A DNA stretch of 64,000 nt from an uncultured Coriobacteriaceae bacterium (GTDB lineage: Bacteria > Actinomycetota > Coriobacteriia > Coriobacteriales > Eggerthellaceae): NCBI GenBank assembly GCA_902768975.1, contig CACXMZ010000006.1, forward strand, positions 186,001 through 250,000. Direction: 5' to 3'. Positions 9,568-15,147 of the stretch are shown here, one piece after another. Numbering within the stretch: the first letter of the stretch is position 1; every line of letters starts with the position of its first letter. Under the pieces are notes generated by a model. It was given only the letters and a program-made list of their open reading frames with translations, made no database searches and was not told the origin of the DNA. A program made the position numbers and the translations under genes.

Positions 9568-9592
9568 CGCTGATGCAGCATCCATCAGCGTC
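9568..9592. terminator. Hairpin between convergent acidic-protein gene and RiPP precursor
   Basis: 8-bp stem CGCTGATG / CATCAGCG around a short loop, 14 bases after the acidic-protein stop. There is no clear T-run, so termination is only possible; it may mark the end of both convergent transcripts. Confidence 0.4.
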
Positions 9593-9621
9593 AACATTAC
9601 TTGTCCCGGACTCCCTAGGGT

Positions 9622-9813
9622 CTATACCGCGCCTGTTCCATACCAGACTTCTTCAGAGCAACCCGACCATCCGCCTCCAGATACAGCCTCAATCTCGTCC
9701 TCGGATAGCTTGTAGCCTTCCCTCTTGGCGAGCGCCAGCAGCTCCTCGGGGCTCGTGCACTCCTTTGCCTTCTCGCGTAGTTCAGGGCTGATGTCGATGT
9801 CCTCGAGCTTCAT
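9622..9813 (-). CDS. Nif11-type leader RiPP precursor peptide
   Basis: 63 residues. The N-terminal part (MKLEDIDISPELREKAKE, then SPEELLALAKREGYKLSEDEIEAVSGG) has the look of a Nif11-like leader: acidic, helical, an EELLALAKREGYxLSxxE stretch and a double-glycine-type cleavage motif VSGG at 44-47. The remaining core (GWSGCSEEVWYGTGAV) is short and has one Cys, three residues that could be dehydrated (Ser, Ser, Thr) and two Trp. A GGAAAGGAAG ribosome site precedes the ATG. No modification enzyme, peptidase-transporter or immunity gene lies nearby, so it is an orphan precursor or is matured by enzymes encoded elsewhere. The family call is from pattern recognition of the leader. Confidence 0.75.
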   Translation of the reverse strand: MKLEDIDISPELREKAKECTSPEELLALAKREGYKLSEDEIEAVSGGGWSGCSEEVWYGTGAV

Positions 9814-9883
9814 GCTGCTTCCTTTCCTCGTGACAATGCGGTCGCTACAGCAAGGCTACAATATGCTCGCGCACAGCACAAGA

Positions 9884-9901
9884 TGACGTTCCAAAACGTC
9901 A
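9884..9901 (-). promoter_or_regulatory. Possible operator upstream of the RiPP precursor
   Basis: Perfect 7-bp inverted repeat TGACGTT-N4-AACGTCA about 70 bases upstream of the Nif11-type precursor start. It lies close to a plausible -10-like CATATT further downstream on the minus strand. Binding protein unknown; no regulator gene is adjacent. Confidence 0.3.
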
Positions 9902-10093
9902 CGACTATTTATGAGCCCTTCCCCTTGCAAGACTTAACGCACGGATCCTGCGTTTGAGATTGCAACTGACGTTCCCCATTTCTCAGTTGGTTGCCACCTC
10001 AAATGCACCAATTCGGCTCCCTGATGTGGAGATGTGCATTTAGTTTGGCAAAACTTGGTCTGTACTGCGTTTCGAGATGTGCATTTAGTCTGG
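9902..10093. other. Non-coding stretch with short direct repeats left of the repeat array
   Basis: No convincing gene. A 20-base segment (GAGATGTGCATTTAG core) occurs at 10029-10048 and again, with one difference, at 10074-10093 directly against the first 36-bp repeat. An inverted partner AAATGCAC lies at 10001-10008. An open frame on the minus strand here starts inside the repeat and encodes only the repeated QTKCTS words; it is not counted as a gene. Confidence 0.5.
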
Positions 10094-10129
10094 GTTGAAG
10101 CACTTCCTGGATTTCGGAACTCCTTCAAC
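10094..10129 (+). repeat. 36-bp hairpin repeat R1
   Basis: First of five identical 36-bp copies, all in the same orientation. Ends are GTTGAAG and CTTCAAC (7-bp perfect inverted termini); inside are TTCC and GGAA that pair around an 8-base loop (TGGATTTC), with two C-C mismatches. R1 forms the left boundary of the array and supplies the stop codon of the truncated zinc-ribbon-like frame at 10125-10214. No target-site duplication is visible. Confidence 0.95.
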
Positions 10130-10214
10130 TTGCGGCAATAAGAGTCTCACGATCATTTGGGACATCGACCGATGCACCACATTTGTCGCACCCCAAAATT
10201 TTCTTTAATGCCAT
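10125..10214 (-). pseudogene. Truncated zinc-ribbon-like small protein fragment ending in repeat R1
   Basis: 29-codon minus-strand frame beginning MALKKILGCDKCGASVDVP, with a CxxC pair typical of the first half of a zinc ribbon. It has a GCGAGG ribosome site in place. The last codons run into R1, whose GTTGAAG end provides TGA. This looks like a gene whose 3' part was replaced by the repeat, or the start of a leftmost cassette. The second CxxC expected of a complete ribbon is absent. Confidence 0.4.
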
Positions 10215-10250
10215 AGTAAACCTCGCTAAACCGTGGTATAGTTTGAGTAA

Positions 10251-10290
10251 CCGAGAGCAGTGGACCGTCCATTCGACTCTCGGCTTTTTA
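10251..10290 (+). terminator. Terminator-like hairpin with T-run (plus strand)
   Basis: 7-bp stem CCGAGAG / CTCTCGG followed by CTTTTTATTT, placed just after the stop of the nuclease-domain gene but pointing the other way. A TATAGT box lies 10-15 bases upstream on the plus strand, so a very short plus-strand RNA is conceivable. On the minus strand the hairpin lacks a T-run. Confidence 0.45.
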
Positions 10291-10743
10291 TTTCATGTAA
10301 TAGGTTTTTAATATGCCAGTCCGAGAATCGAGAAGCGATACAAAGCTGATGTGCGCTTTTTCAACAGTGGTAAGCGGCTGAAAGCTAGTATAAGCCCGCA
10401 CTAGACTCTCCTGCATTTCCTTCAGCGTCATACCATTTCGAACGTTGCTAATTAGAACATCACCACTTTGCGGCTTTATGATGTCTTTATTTTTCCCATA
10501 CAAGCAACTAAGTAGTTGGTTTCTAATTGTGTTTTCGTTGTTCAGAGTCGGATTCTTAAATTCAATTCTCTTGCCATCAATAAATATATCGGCTCTACGC
10601 GGGCCATTCCCTGAAGGCTTTAAAAACCTAACTTTTTGCCCTAGGGAAGCCAGGAGAAGAGAAGTTGAAGCACTTCCTGGATTTCGGAACTCCTTCAACG
10701 TATAATTTCGTCTCTGAAGCTCTACTCTCATGGCATATCGCAC
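10288..10743 (-). CDS. CdiA-CT-like toxin nuclease domain, N-terminally joined through repeat R2
   Basis: 151 residues if begun at 10743 (a second ATG at 10732 is as likely; neither has a strong ribosome site). The recognisable domain begins right after R2: LLASLGQKVRFLKPSG, then RADIFIDGKRIEFKNPT and a C-terminal half with ISFVSLLDSRTGILKTYY. This pattern (LA.LG..V.FL.PS...ADI.IDG...E.K.P) matches the C-terminal nuclease domain found in CdiA-type contact-dependent inhibition toxins and in related secreted toxins, many of which cut tRNA. The 12 residues LKEFRNPGSAST are encoded by the repeat. No secretion or delivery domain precedes it, so it is an orphan domain, perhaps silent. The family match is from memory of the motif spacing. 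Confidence 0.65.
   Translation of the reverse strand: MRYAMRVELQRRNYTLKEFRNPGSASTSLLLASLGQKVRFLKPSGNGPRRADIFIDGKRIEFKNPTLNNENTIRNQLLSCLYGKNKDIIKPQSGDVLISNVRNGMTLKEMQESLVRAYTSFQPLTTVEKAHISFVSLLDSRTGILKTYYMK
10664..10699 (+). repeat. 36-bp hairpin repeat R2
   Basis: Identical to R1. It lies within the open frame of the nuclease-domain gene, at the exact N-terminal edge of the recognisable toxin domain, and is read through in frame on the minus strand. Confidence 0.95.
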
Positions 10744-10786
10744 GCGTTAGAAGAAGTGGGGCGGGGCAGATTCATCGCCGGGTTTA

Positions 10787-11260
10787 TTACTCTCTGTTTT
10801 CTCTCTGAAATGCCTCGAAAGCATTATCAATCTTATCCCTGAGCCGGGAGTATGCCTCCTTCTCCGAGATCACGCCGTAGCAAGGTAGATTATCGAAATC
10901 AAGGCAGCATTCCGCGTAATGCGCAAGATATTCTCCATTCTCGTCAAGGTAATATGCCTTCACGAACGGAAGGATGTCCTCTCGGATATCGGATTCCCAA
11001 AGCTTGCCATCGCAGTCAACCATGAGGTATTCCGCACCGCTCATCTGCCGCGCGCGAACCTTCTCACAATCTTCCATATTCGCGTCTTCCCCTTCAAATC
11101 CACGATCGATAATCCATTGAATAAAAAGCCCTATATGGTTCGCTGCATACAACCAGATTGTATTGACTTGATCCTGGGTCAAATCGCCGGAGATGCCGTT
11201 CGTCTTGCGGAACAGCTCTTCTGCTGATGCCCAGTGCCAATCTGCCCTATCGATAGCCAT
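10787..11260 (-). CDS. Probable immunity-type protein (DUF7832-like)
   Basis: 157 residues, soluble, acidic. The start at 11260 (MAIDRADWHW) is preferred over the upstream ATG at 11296 because AAAGGTGG lies 6 bases before it. The N-terminus ADWHWASAEELFRKTNGI, the central AANHIGLFIQWIIDRGF, and the later VRARQMSGAEYLMVDCDGKLWESDI...FVKAYY resemble small cytoplasmic proteins often found beside polymorphic toxins and annotated as DUF7832. That suggests an immunity role, possibly against the nuclease domain encoded next downstream. It is flanked by R3 upstream and R2 downstream. Domain recognition is from memory. Confidence 0.65.
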   Translation of the reverse strand: MAIDRADWHWASAEELFRKTNGISGDLTQDQVNTIWLYAANHIGLFIQWIIDRGFEGEDANMEDCEKVRARQMSGAEYLMVDCDGKLWESDIREDILPFVKAYYLDENGEYLAHYAECCLDFDNLPCYGVISEKEAYSRLRDKIDNAFEAFQRENRE

Positions 11261-11374
11261 GTATTCCACCTTTCTTGTTGCCGCAGAACTCCTCATGAAC
11301 TCTTCTGACCTTCTGTTCGCGACGGCAAAAACCGGTCTATATTCCTACTCTCAACCCCGTATGAGGTTGTTCTA

Positions 11375-11410
11375 GTTGAAGCACTTCCTGGATTTCGGAA
11401 CTCCTTCAAC
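11375..11410 (+). repeat. 36-bp hairpin repeat R3
   Basis: Identical to R1. It lies 114 bases upstream of the DUF7832-like start and 27 bases downstream of the small RHH-like gene (minus-strand sense). Confidence 0.95.
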
Positions 11411-11437
11411 TCGATTGGAGAGATCCACGGTACTCCG

Positions 11438-11614
11438 CTATTGACTAGATTCCATGTCATTGCGTATGAGTTGCTTAATGTACCCAGATACATTGTCCTT
11501 TGTTCTTAAGTATTCATACACGTCTTGTTCGCTAGGGTAAAACCTTACTGCTACTTGCTTGACGTTTTCTTTGCGGTACTTTTCATTCGCACGTTTTTGA
11601 GCATCAGATACCAT
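11438..11614 (-). CDS. Small ribbon-helix-helix-like protein
   Basis: 58 residues beginning MVSDAQKRANEKYRKENV. A central VAVRFYPSEQDVYEYLRTK and a final NVSGYIKQLIRNDM fit the compact strand-helix-helix plan of small DNA-binding or antitoxin-like proteins common on mobile elements of Firmicutes and Actinobacteria. The start at 11614 is chosen over an upstream ATG at 11689 because GAGAGGAT precedes it and because the longer frame would run through R4 in a different reading frame from the other repeats. It begins only 18 bases after R4 and ends 27 bases before R3, making it a compact cassette. Confidence 0.65.
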   Translation of the reverse strand: MVSDAQKRANEKYRKENVKQVAVRFYPSEQDVYEYLRTKDNVSGYIKQLIRNDMESSQ

Positions 11615-11632
11615 TTTTATCCTCTCGTTGTA

Positions 11633-11668
11633 GTTGAAGCACTTCCTGGATTTCGGAACTCCTTCAAC
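11633..11668 (+). repeat. 36-bp hairpin repeat R4
   Basis: Identical to R1. Separated from R3 by 222 bp, the shortest interval, which holds just the 58-residue gene. Confidence 0.95.
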
Positions 11669-11721
11669 CATAGCGGTCGCCCGCCACATATTCAGGTTCG
11701 CACGCTGGCTTTTCCGAGCAG

Positions 11722-12234
11722 CTATTGCCTAGCCTTATAGAACAAGAACATCTCTTCAAAGACCTCGTCTGCTAGGCCTTCGGGATGTGCTGGGCTAGTA
11801 AGGTACTCGTCTATATTACAAAGCTCGTAAAACGGCAATTCGGCCGCAATCTCCATTGGAAGCCAGCACCAAATCGAATAGGCTCCCTTGCCCAATTCTT
11901 CTTTGCTGTACCTTTTAGACCTGTACGCCTCTTCTAGAGACTCCATCAGCGCGCGACCAAACTTGCCAACGCTGAACTCGTCCTCATTACTGAGCCGCCA
12001 TTCCTCCAGCATACGTAACGTACTGCGCGAATCGTCGGCTACTGTTTCAAGCTCAAGCAAAAGGCCCGTTGTTGATTCGCTATCACCGTAAAGCTTGTCT
12101 AATGCGGCACGATAGGCTGCCCCGTCACTCAGGCCTCTGTCCCAAACTAGTCCATATGCAAGCAGCTCTTCCATGCACCCTATTTTACCGCCCTCGCGGA
12201 TTCCCTGCTCATGCATAGCGCGTCCCACCATCAC
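11722..12234 (-). CDS. Unrecognised acidic protein in repeat array (possible immunity protein)
   Basis: Up to 170 residues; a start at the internal ATG of MEELLAYGLVWDRG would give about 150. No family recognised. Mostly helical, soluble and acidic, with Trp/Tyr-containing segments (YSIWCWLPMEIAAELPFYELC, then NIDEYLTSPAHPEG) and a C-terminus EVFEEMFLFYKARQ. Size, acidity and position between R5 and R4 in the same strand as a toxin domain and a probable immunity gene are consistent with an orphan immunity protein, which is inference only. Confidence 0.65.
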   Translation of the reverse strand: MMVGRAMHEQGIREGGKIGCMEELLAYGLVWDRGLSDGAAYRAALDKLYGDSESTTGLLLELETVADDSRSTLRMLEEWRLSNEDEFSVGKFGRALMESLEEAYRSKRYSKEELGKGAYSIWCWLPMEIAAELPFYELCNIDEYLTSPAHPEGLADEVFEEMFLFYKARQ

Positions 12235-12301
12235 CAGCCCTGGTTGCCTTACGTGCCCTCCTGGTCATGCGCCCACCACCCAGCGGTCCAGCCTTATAGC
12301 T

Positions 12302-12337
12302 GTTGAAGCACTTCCTGGATTTCGGAACTCCTTCAAC
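12302..12337 (+). repeat. 36-bp hairpin repeat R5
   Basis: Identical to R1; right boundary of the array. Its right end abuts, with no gap, the stop codon of a short minus-strand frame (12338-12433). Confidence 0.95.
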
Positions 12338-12433
12338 CTATAGCATTATATGACACCTTGCTCCAACACGTTTCTTCTGGTAACTAGGCACTCCTGTTAG
12401 ATATTCAATATGCGACCACTGCTTTTCGGTCAT
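12338..12433 (-). pseudogene. Short frame ending exactly at repeat R5, possibly a gene fragment
   Basis: 31 codons beginning MTEKQWSHIEYLTGVPSYQ, stop codon directly adjoining R5. The start MTxxQWxxIEYL recalls the N-terminus of some IS5-type transposases, but the stretch is too short to assign. It has no strong ribosome site. It may be a remnant of the gene that was present before the array arose. Confidence 0.25.
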
Positions 12434-12515
12434 AGTTAACAAGGTTATACGACCCGTTGGTGGAATATGTGGTATGCAGCAGTTATCCCTTATGTTTTAG
12501 GGGCGCGAGCAACAA

Positions 12516-12539
12516 AAAGCCCCGCCGAAGCGGGGCTTT
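12516..12539 (-). terminator. Intrinsic terminator of rpmB
   Basis: 10-bp perfect stem AAAGCCCCGC / GCGGGGCTTT with a CGAA/TTCG loop, followed on the minus strand by TTTTTG. It lies 22 bases after the rpmB stop codon. Confidence 0.9.
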
Positions 12540-12560
12540 CTCATGCATGTTGTGTACACC

Positions 12561-12749
12561 TTATGCGCGTTCGACCTTGCCAGCCTTCAGGCACTTGGTG
12601 CAAACGTTAGCCTGGCGCACATGACCGTCTTGGCGAATGGTCATCTTCTGCACGTTGGGGCGGAAGGTGCGATTGGACACACGATGGCTGTGGCTGATGC
12701 TGCGCCCAGCGCTGGGAGCCTTGCCGCAAATTTCACATACCTTAGACAT
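12561..12749 (-). CDS. rpmB: 50S ribosomal protein L28
   Basis: 62 residues, full length. The sequence MSKVCEICGKAPSAGRSISHSHRVSNRTFRPN is diagnostic of bL28 of the zinc-binding (C+) form: CEIC near the start and CTKC near the end supply four cysteines. Single-gene unit with its own promoter (12816-12844) and a strong terminator. Confidence 0.97.
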   Translation of the reverse strand: MSKVCEICGKAPSAGRSISHSHRVSNRTFRPNVQKMTIRQDGHVRQANVCTKCLKAGKVERA

Positions 12750-12815
12750 TTTCCATCACTCTTTCGTATTCACATGCGCCCCATCTAGGCGCTTCTTTCT
12801 CAAAACAGCCTACGT

Positions 12816-12844
12816 ACTATAGCACACCAGGCGCACTTGTCCAA
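12816..12844 (-). promoter_or_regulatory. Promoter of rpmB
   Basis: On the minus strand TTGGAC, 17 bases, then TATAGT; both boxes are close to the sigma-70 consensus. It lies about 65 bases upstream of the rpmB start codon. Confidence 0.75.
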
Positions 12845-12952
12845 TGTACTCCATATTTCCTGCGCAGCACCCGAAAGCCCTGCTGCCATGCGCTATACTA
12901 GTCAGTTGGAATAAATACCTGAACGACTGCAGCATATTTGAAAGGATTTCAC

Positions 12953-13300
12953 ATGACTCAGCAGATTCCTGGTGAACTTCACGTAGCCAACGACGTTTTG
13001 GCCGACCTCGCTGGAAATGCCGCCATGCAGTGCTATGGCGTGGTAGGTATGACCGCGGCAGACATGGCCGACGGCATTGCAACCTTGCTTCCTGCAAACC
13101 GCCTGCGCCGTGGCATTGTGGTCACGCCCGAAGAAGGCGGCATCCACGTAGACCTGTATGTGGTCATTGAATACGGTACGAACATTACGGTGGTTTCGAA
13201 GAACTTGGTCGACGCCGTAAGCTTTGCGCTGCAACAGTACGCACAGGTCCCGCTCACGGGCGTGGACGTGCATGTCCAGGGCGTCAAGGTTCGTAAGTAG
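12953..13300 (+). CDS. Asp23/Gls24 family envelope stress response protein
   Basis: 115 residues. Asp23-family features: GELHVANDVLADLAGNAAMQCYGVVGM at the N-terminus and a long strand-helix part ending VPLTGVDVHVQGVKV. Members (YloU/AmaP partners) associate with the membrane and with envelope stress. The start at 12953 follows GAAAGGATT; an upstream ATG at 12938 lacks a site. It is immediately upstream of fakA, the usual yloU-yloV order in Gram-positive bacteria. Confidence 0.9.
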   Translation: MTQQIPGELHVANDVLADLAGNAAMQCYGVVGMTAADMADGIATLLPANRLRRGIVVTPEEGGIHVDLYVVIEYGTNITVVSKNLVDAVSFALQQYAQVPLTGVDVHVQGVKVRK

Positions 13301-13354
13301 CGCCGCTCGTAAAATCGTTTAAGCGACTAATATCTCAAGGAGAAACGAAGACCC

Positions 13355-14989
13355 ATGCCTGAAACATATTCAAGCAACGACATAATCAATGCCTTCGCGG
13401 TTGCGGGGCGCACGCTGGCGGAACGCAAAGAAGAAGTGAACCGTCTTAACGTATTCCCCGTACCCGACGGCGACACGGGCACCAACATGAGCCTGACCAT
13501 CCAGTCGGTAGTCGACAACCTGGCGGCCCTGCCCATTGGCTCGTCCGCTGAAGACATTCGCCATGCCATTACGACGGGTGCCCTTATGGGCGCACGCGGT
13601 AATTCGGGCGTTATCACGAGTCAGATTTTGCGCGGCCTCTGTGAAGGCATGGAAGGGGCAGAAAGCTTCGACGTGGCTTCCCTGGAAAAGGCCTTTGCCC
13701 AGGCGCAAACCACGGCTTTCCAGGCGGTGCGCAAGCCCGTTGCAGGCACCATCCTGACGGTTTTGAAGGACTCTGCCACCGCTGCAAAGCAGGCGCGTAA
13801 GAAGAAGATGAGCATCGACGACGCGCTTACTTATATTGTTGGCGAAGCTTACGCGAGCGTGCAGCGCACACCCGAGTTGTTGCCGGTCCTGGCTGAAAAC
13901 AACGTGGTGGACGCCGGTGGCTTTGGTCTCGCCATTTTGCTGGACGCTTTCGCAACGGCTCTTATTGGCCGCGAAGCACCCCTGGGCGACGAACTGGCCG
14001 CTTCCCGCACGGCTGCGCCCAAGGTTGAAATCGAACAGATTAACGACTGGGAAGGTTCGCAATACCGTTATTGCAACGAATTCTTGGTCGACTCGAACAC
14101 GCTCGACATAAACGAAGCCTTGGAATTCTTGGCAACCATGGGCGACTGCGAACTCTGCGTTGGTGCTGCCCCGAAATTCAAGGTGCACGTTCATTCCAAT
14201 ACGCCCGACAAGGTGCTGGCTTACTTCCTCGAGCGCGGCCAGATTTCAGAAGTGTTTATCCATAACATGCAGCTGCAAAGCGAAGAACGGAGCGCCAAGA
14301 TTGCGGCGGACGCGCAGGACGCACCCCGTAAGGCACTCGGCTTTGTGGCGGTTGCAGCGGGCGAAGGCAATGCGAAGATTCTCGAAAGCCTTGGCATTGA
14401 CGTGGTGGTTTCCGGCGGGCAGACCATGAACCCGTCCACCCGTGACCTGCTCGACGCCGTAGACAAGACCAACGCCGACGCGGTCATTATCCTGCCGAAC
14501 AATTCCAACATCATTCTGGCGGCCAACAGCTGCGCAGAAGTTTCCAATATTCCGTGCGCGGTGGTGCCCACCAAGAGCGTACCCCAGGCTTTCGCGGCTA
14601 TGTTTGCCGTGGACGAAGAAGCTGGGCTGGAAGAAAACGTGGAAGCTATGGCAGACGCTGCGGCTGAAGTGAAGACGGGCGAAGTGACTCAGGCCATTCG
14701 CGACAGTCACGACGCCCACGGCAACCCCATCGCCAACGGCGACACCATTGGCATTGCCGACGGTTCCATTGAGGCAGTGGGGAAGAGCACCGAAGAAGTA
14801 ACCTTGGACCTGCTCGAAAAAATGGAAGCCGAAGACGCCGACACACTGACCATTCTGGCAGGCGAAGGTTACGCCGACGACGCCTTTGAAGCACTGGTTG
14901 CCCAGATCGAAGAAAAGTTCGACGACCTGGAAGTGGACGCCCACCGCGGTGAGCAGCCTTTGTACCCAGTACTTTTTTCATTAGAATGA
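13355..14989 (+). CDS. fakA: Fatty acid kinase catalytic subunit FakA-like (DhaL/YloV family)
   Basis: 544 residues. N-terminal DhaL (DAK2) ATP-binding domain with NVFPVPDGDTGTNMSLT, metal-binding Asp cluster and GARGNSGVITSQILRG; middle domain ending near residue 310; C-terminal domain related to FakB-binding regions (VVSGGQTMNPSTRDLLDAV, then ILPNNSNIILAA). With a FakB partner it phosphorylates exogenous fatty acids for phospholipid synthesis; no fakB is in the window. The last codons lie within a 14-bp perfect hairpin that may end the transcript. Upstream is the Asp23-like gene. Confidence 0.92.
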   Translation: MPETYSSNDIINAFAVAGRTLAERKEEVNRLNVFPVPDGDTGTNMSLTIQSVVDNLAALPIGSSAEDIRHAITTGALMGARGNSGVITSQILRGLCEGMEGAESFDVASLEKAFAQAQTTAFQAVRKPVAGTILTVLKDSATAAKQARKKKMSIDDALTYIVGEAYASVQRTPELLPVLAENNVVDAGGFGLAILLDAFATALIGREAPLGDELAASRTAAPKVEIEQINDWEGSQYRYCNEFLVDSNTLDINEALEFLATMGDCELCVGAAPKFKVHVHSNTPDKVLAYFLERGQISEVFIHNMQLQSEERSAKIAADAQDAPRKALGFVAVAAGEGNAKILESLGIDVVVSGGQTMNPSTRDLLDAVDKTNADAVIILPNNSNIILAANSCAEVSNIPCAVVPTKSVPQAFAAMFAVDEEAGLEENVEAMADAAAEVKTGEVTQAIRDSHDAHGNPIANGDTIGIADGSIEAVGKSTEEVTLDLLEKMEAEDADTLTILAGEGYADDAFEALVAQIEEKFDDLEVDAHRGEQPLYPVLFSLE

Positions 14990-14998
14990 AAAAAGTAC
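14969..14998 (+). terminator. Hairpin overlapping the fakA stop codon
   Basis: Perfect 14-bp stem GTACTTTTTTCATT / AATGAAAAAAGTAC with a 2-base loop (AG). The fakA TGA lies in the right arm. It is A/T-rich with no trailing T-run of its own, so a terminator role is tentative. A fold-back repeat starts immediately downstream. Confidence 0.45.
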
Positions 14999-15128
14999 AC
15001 GACGTTGCAATTCAAGCGCATGGCACGCTAAGCACTCCGTGCTCCACTGCGCGTACGAAGTACGCTCATTCCGCCAGTCGTGCTTATCGCACTCATGGGC
15101 TTGAATTTCACTGACTTTGTTGGACCTA
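14999..15128. repeat. Fold-back intergenic element (copy a)
   Basis: Nested inverted repeat between fakA and recG. Outer arms AATTCAAG (15009-15016) and CTTGAATT (15100-15107) continue inward to TAAGCAC / GTGCTTA and a GCGTAC-GAA-GTACGC tip. The inner words CTCCGTGCTCC, CGCCAGTCG and the tail TTCACTGACT match copies at 37.7 and 52.3 kb, while the arms differ but stay paired. Confidence 0.8.
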
Positions 15129-15147
15129 TGTTTTATTGCTGTTTGGG

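Noticed and set aside
9934-10128. 64-codon minus-strand frame starting in repeat R1
   Set aside because: Encodes only repeat-derived and short direct-repeat residues (QTKCTS twice), lacks a ribosome site and overlaps the boundary of the array.
11293-11493. 66-codon minus-strand frame crossing repeat R3
   Set aside because: Out of register with the well-supported genes on both sides and only open because the repeat is open in all frames used; no ribosome site.
10094-12337. CRISPR array (36-bp partially palindromic repeats)
   Set aside because: Intervals are 222-675 bp, irregular and coding, far from the uniform 30-40 bp spacers of a CRISPR; no cas genes are present.
10094-12337. Integron attC sites
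   Set aside because: Termini are GTTGAAG...CTTCAAC, i.e. the core-like GTT lies at the 5' end, opposite to the RYYYAAC...GTTRRRY layout of attC, and the seventh base does not fit; no integrase is in the window.
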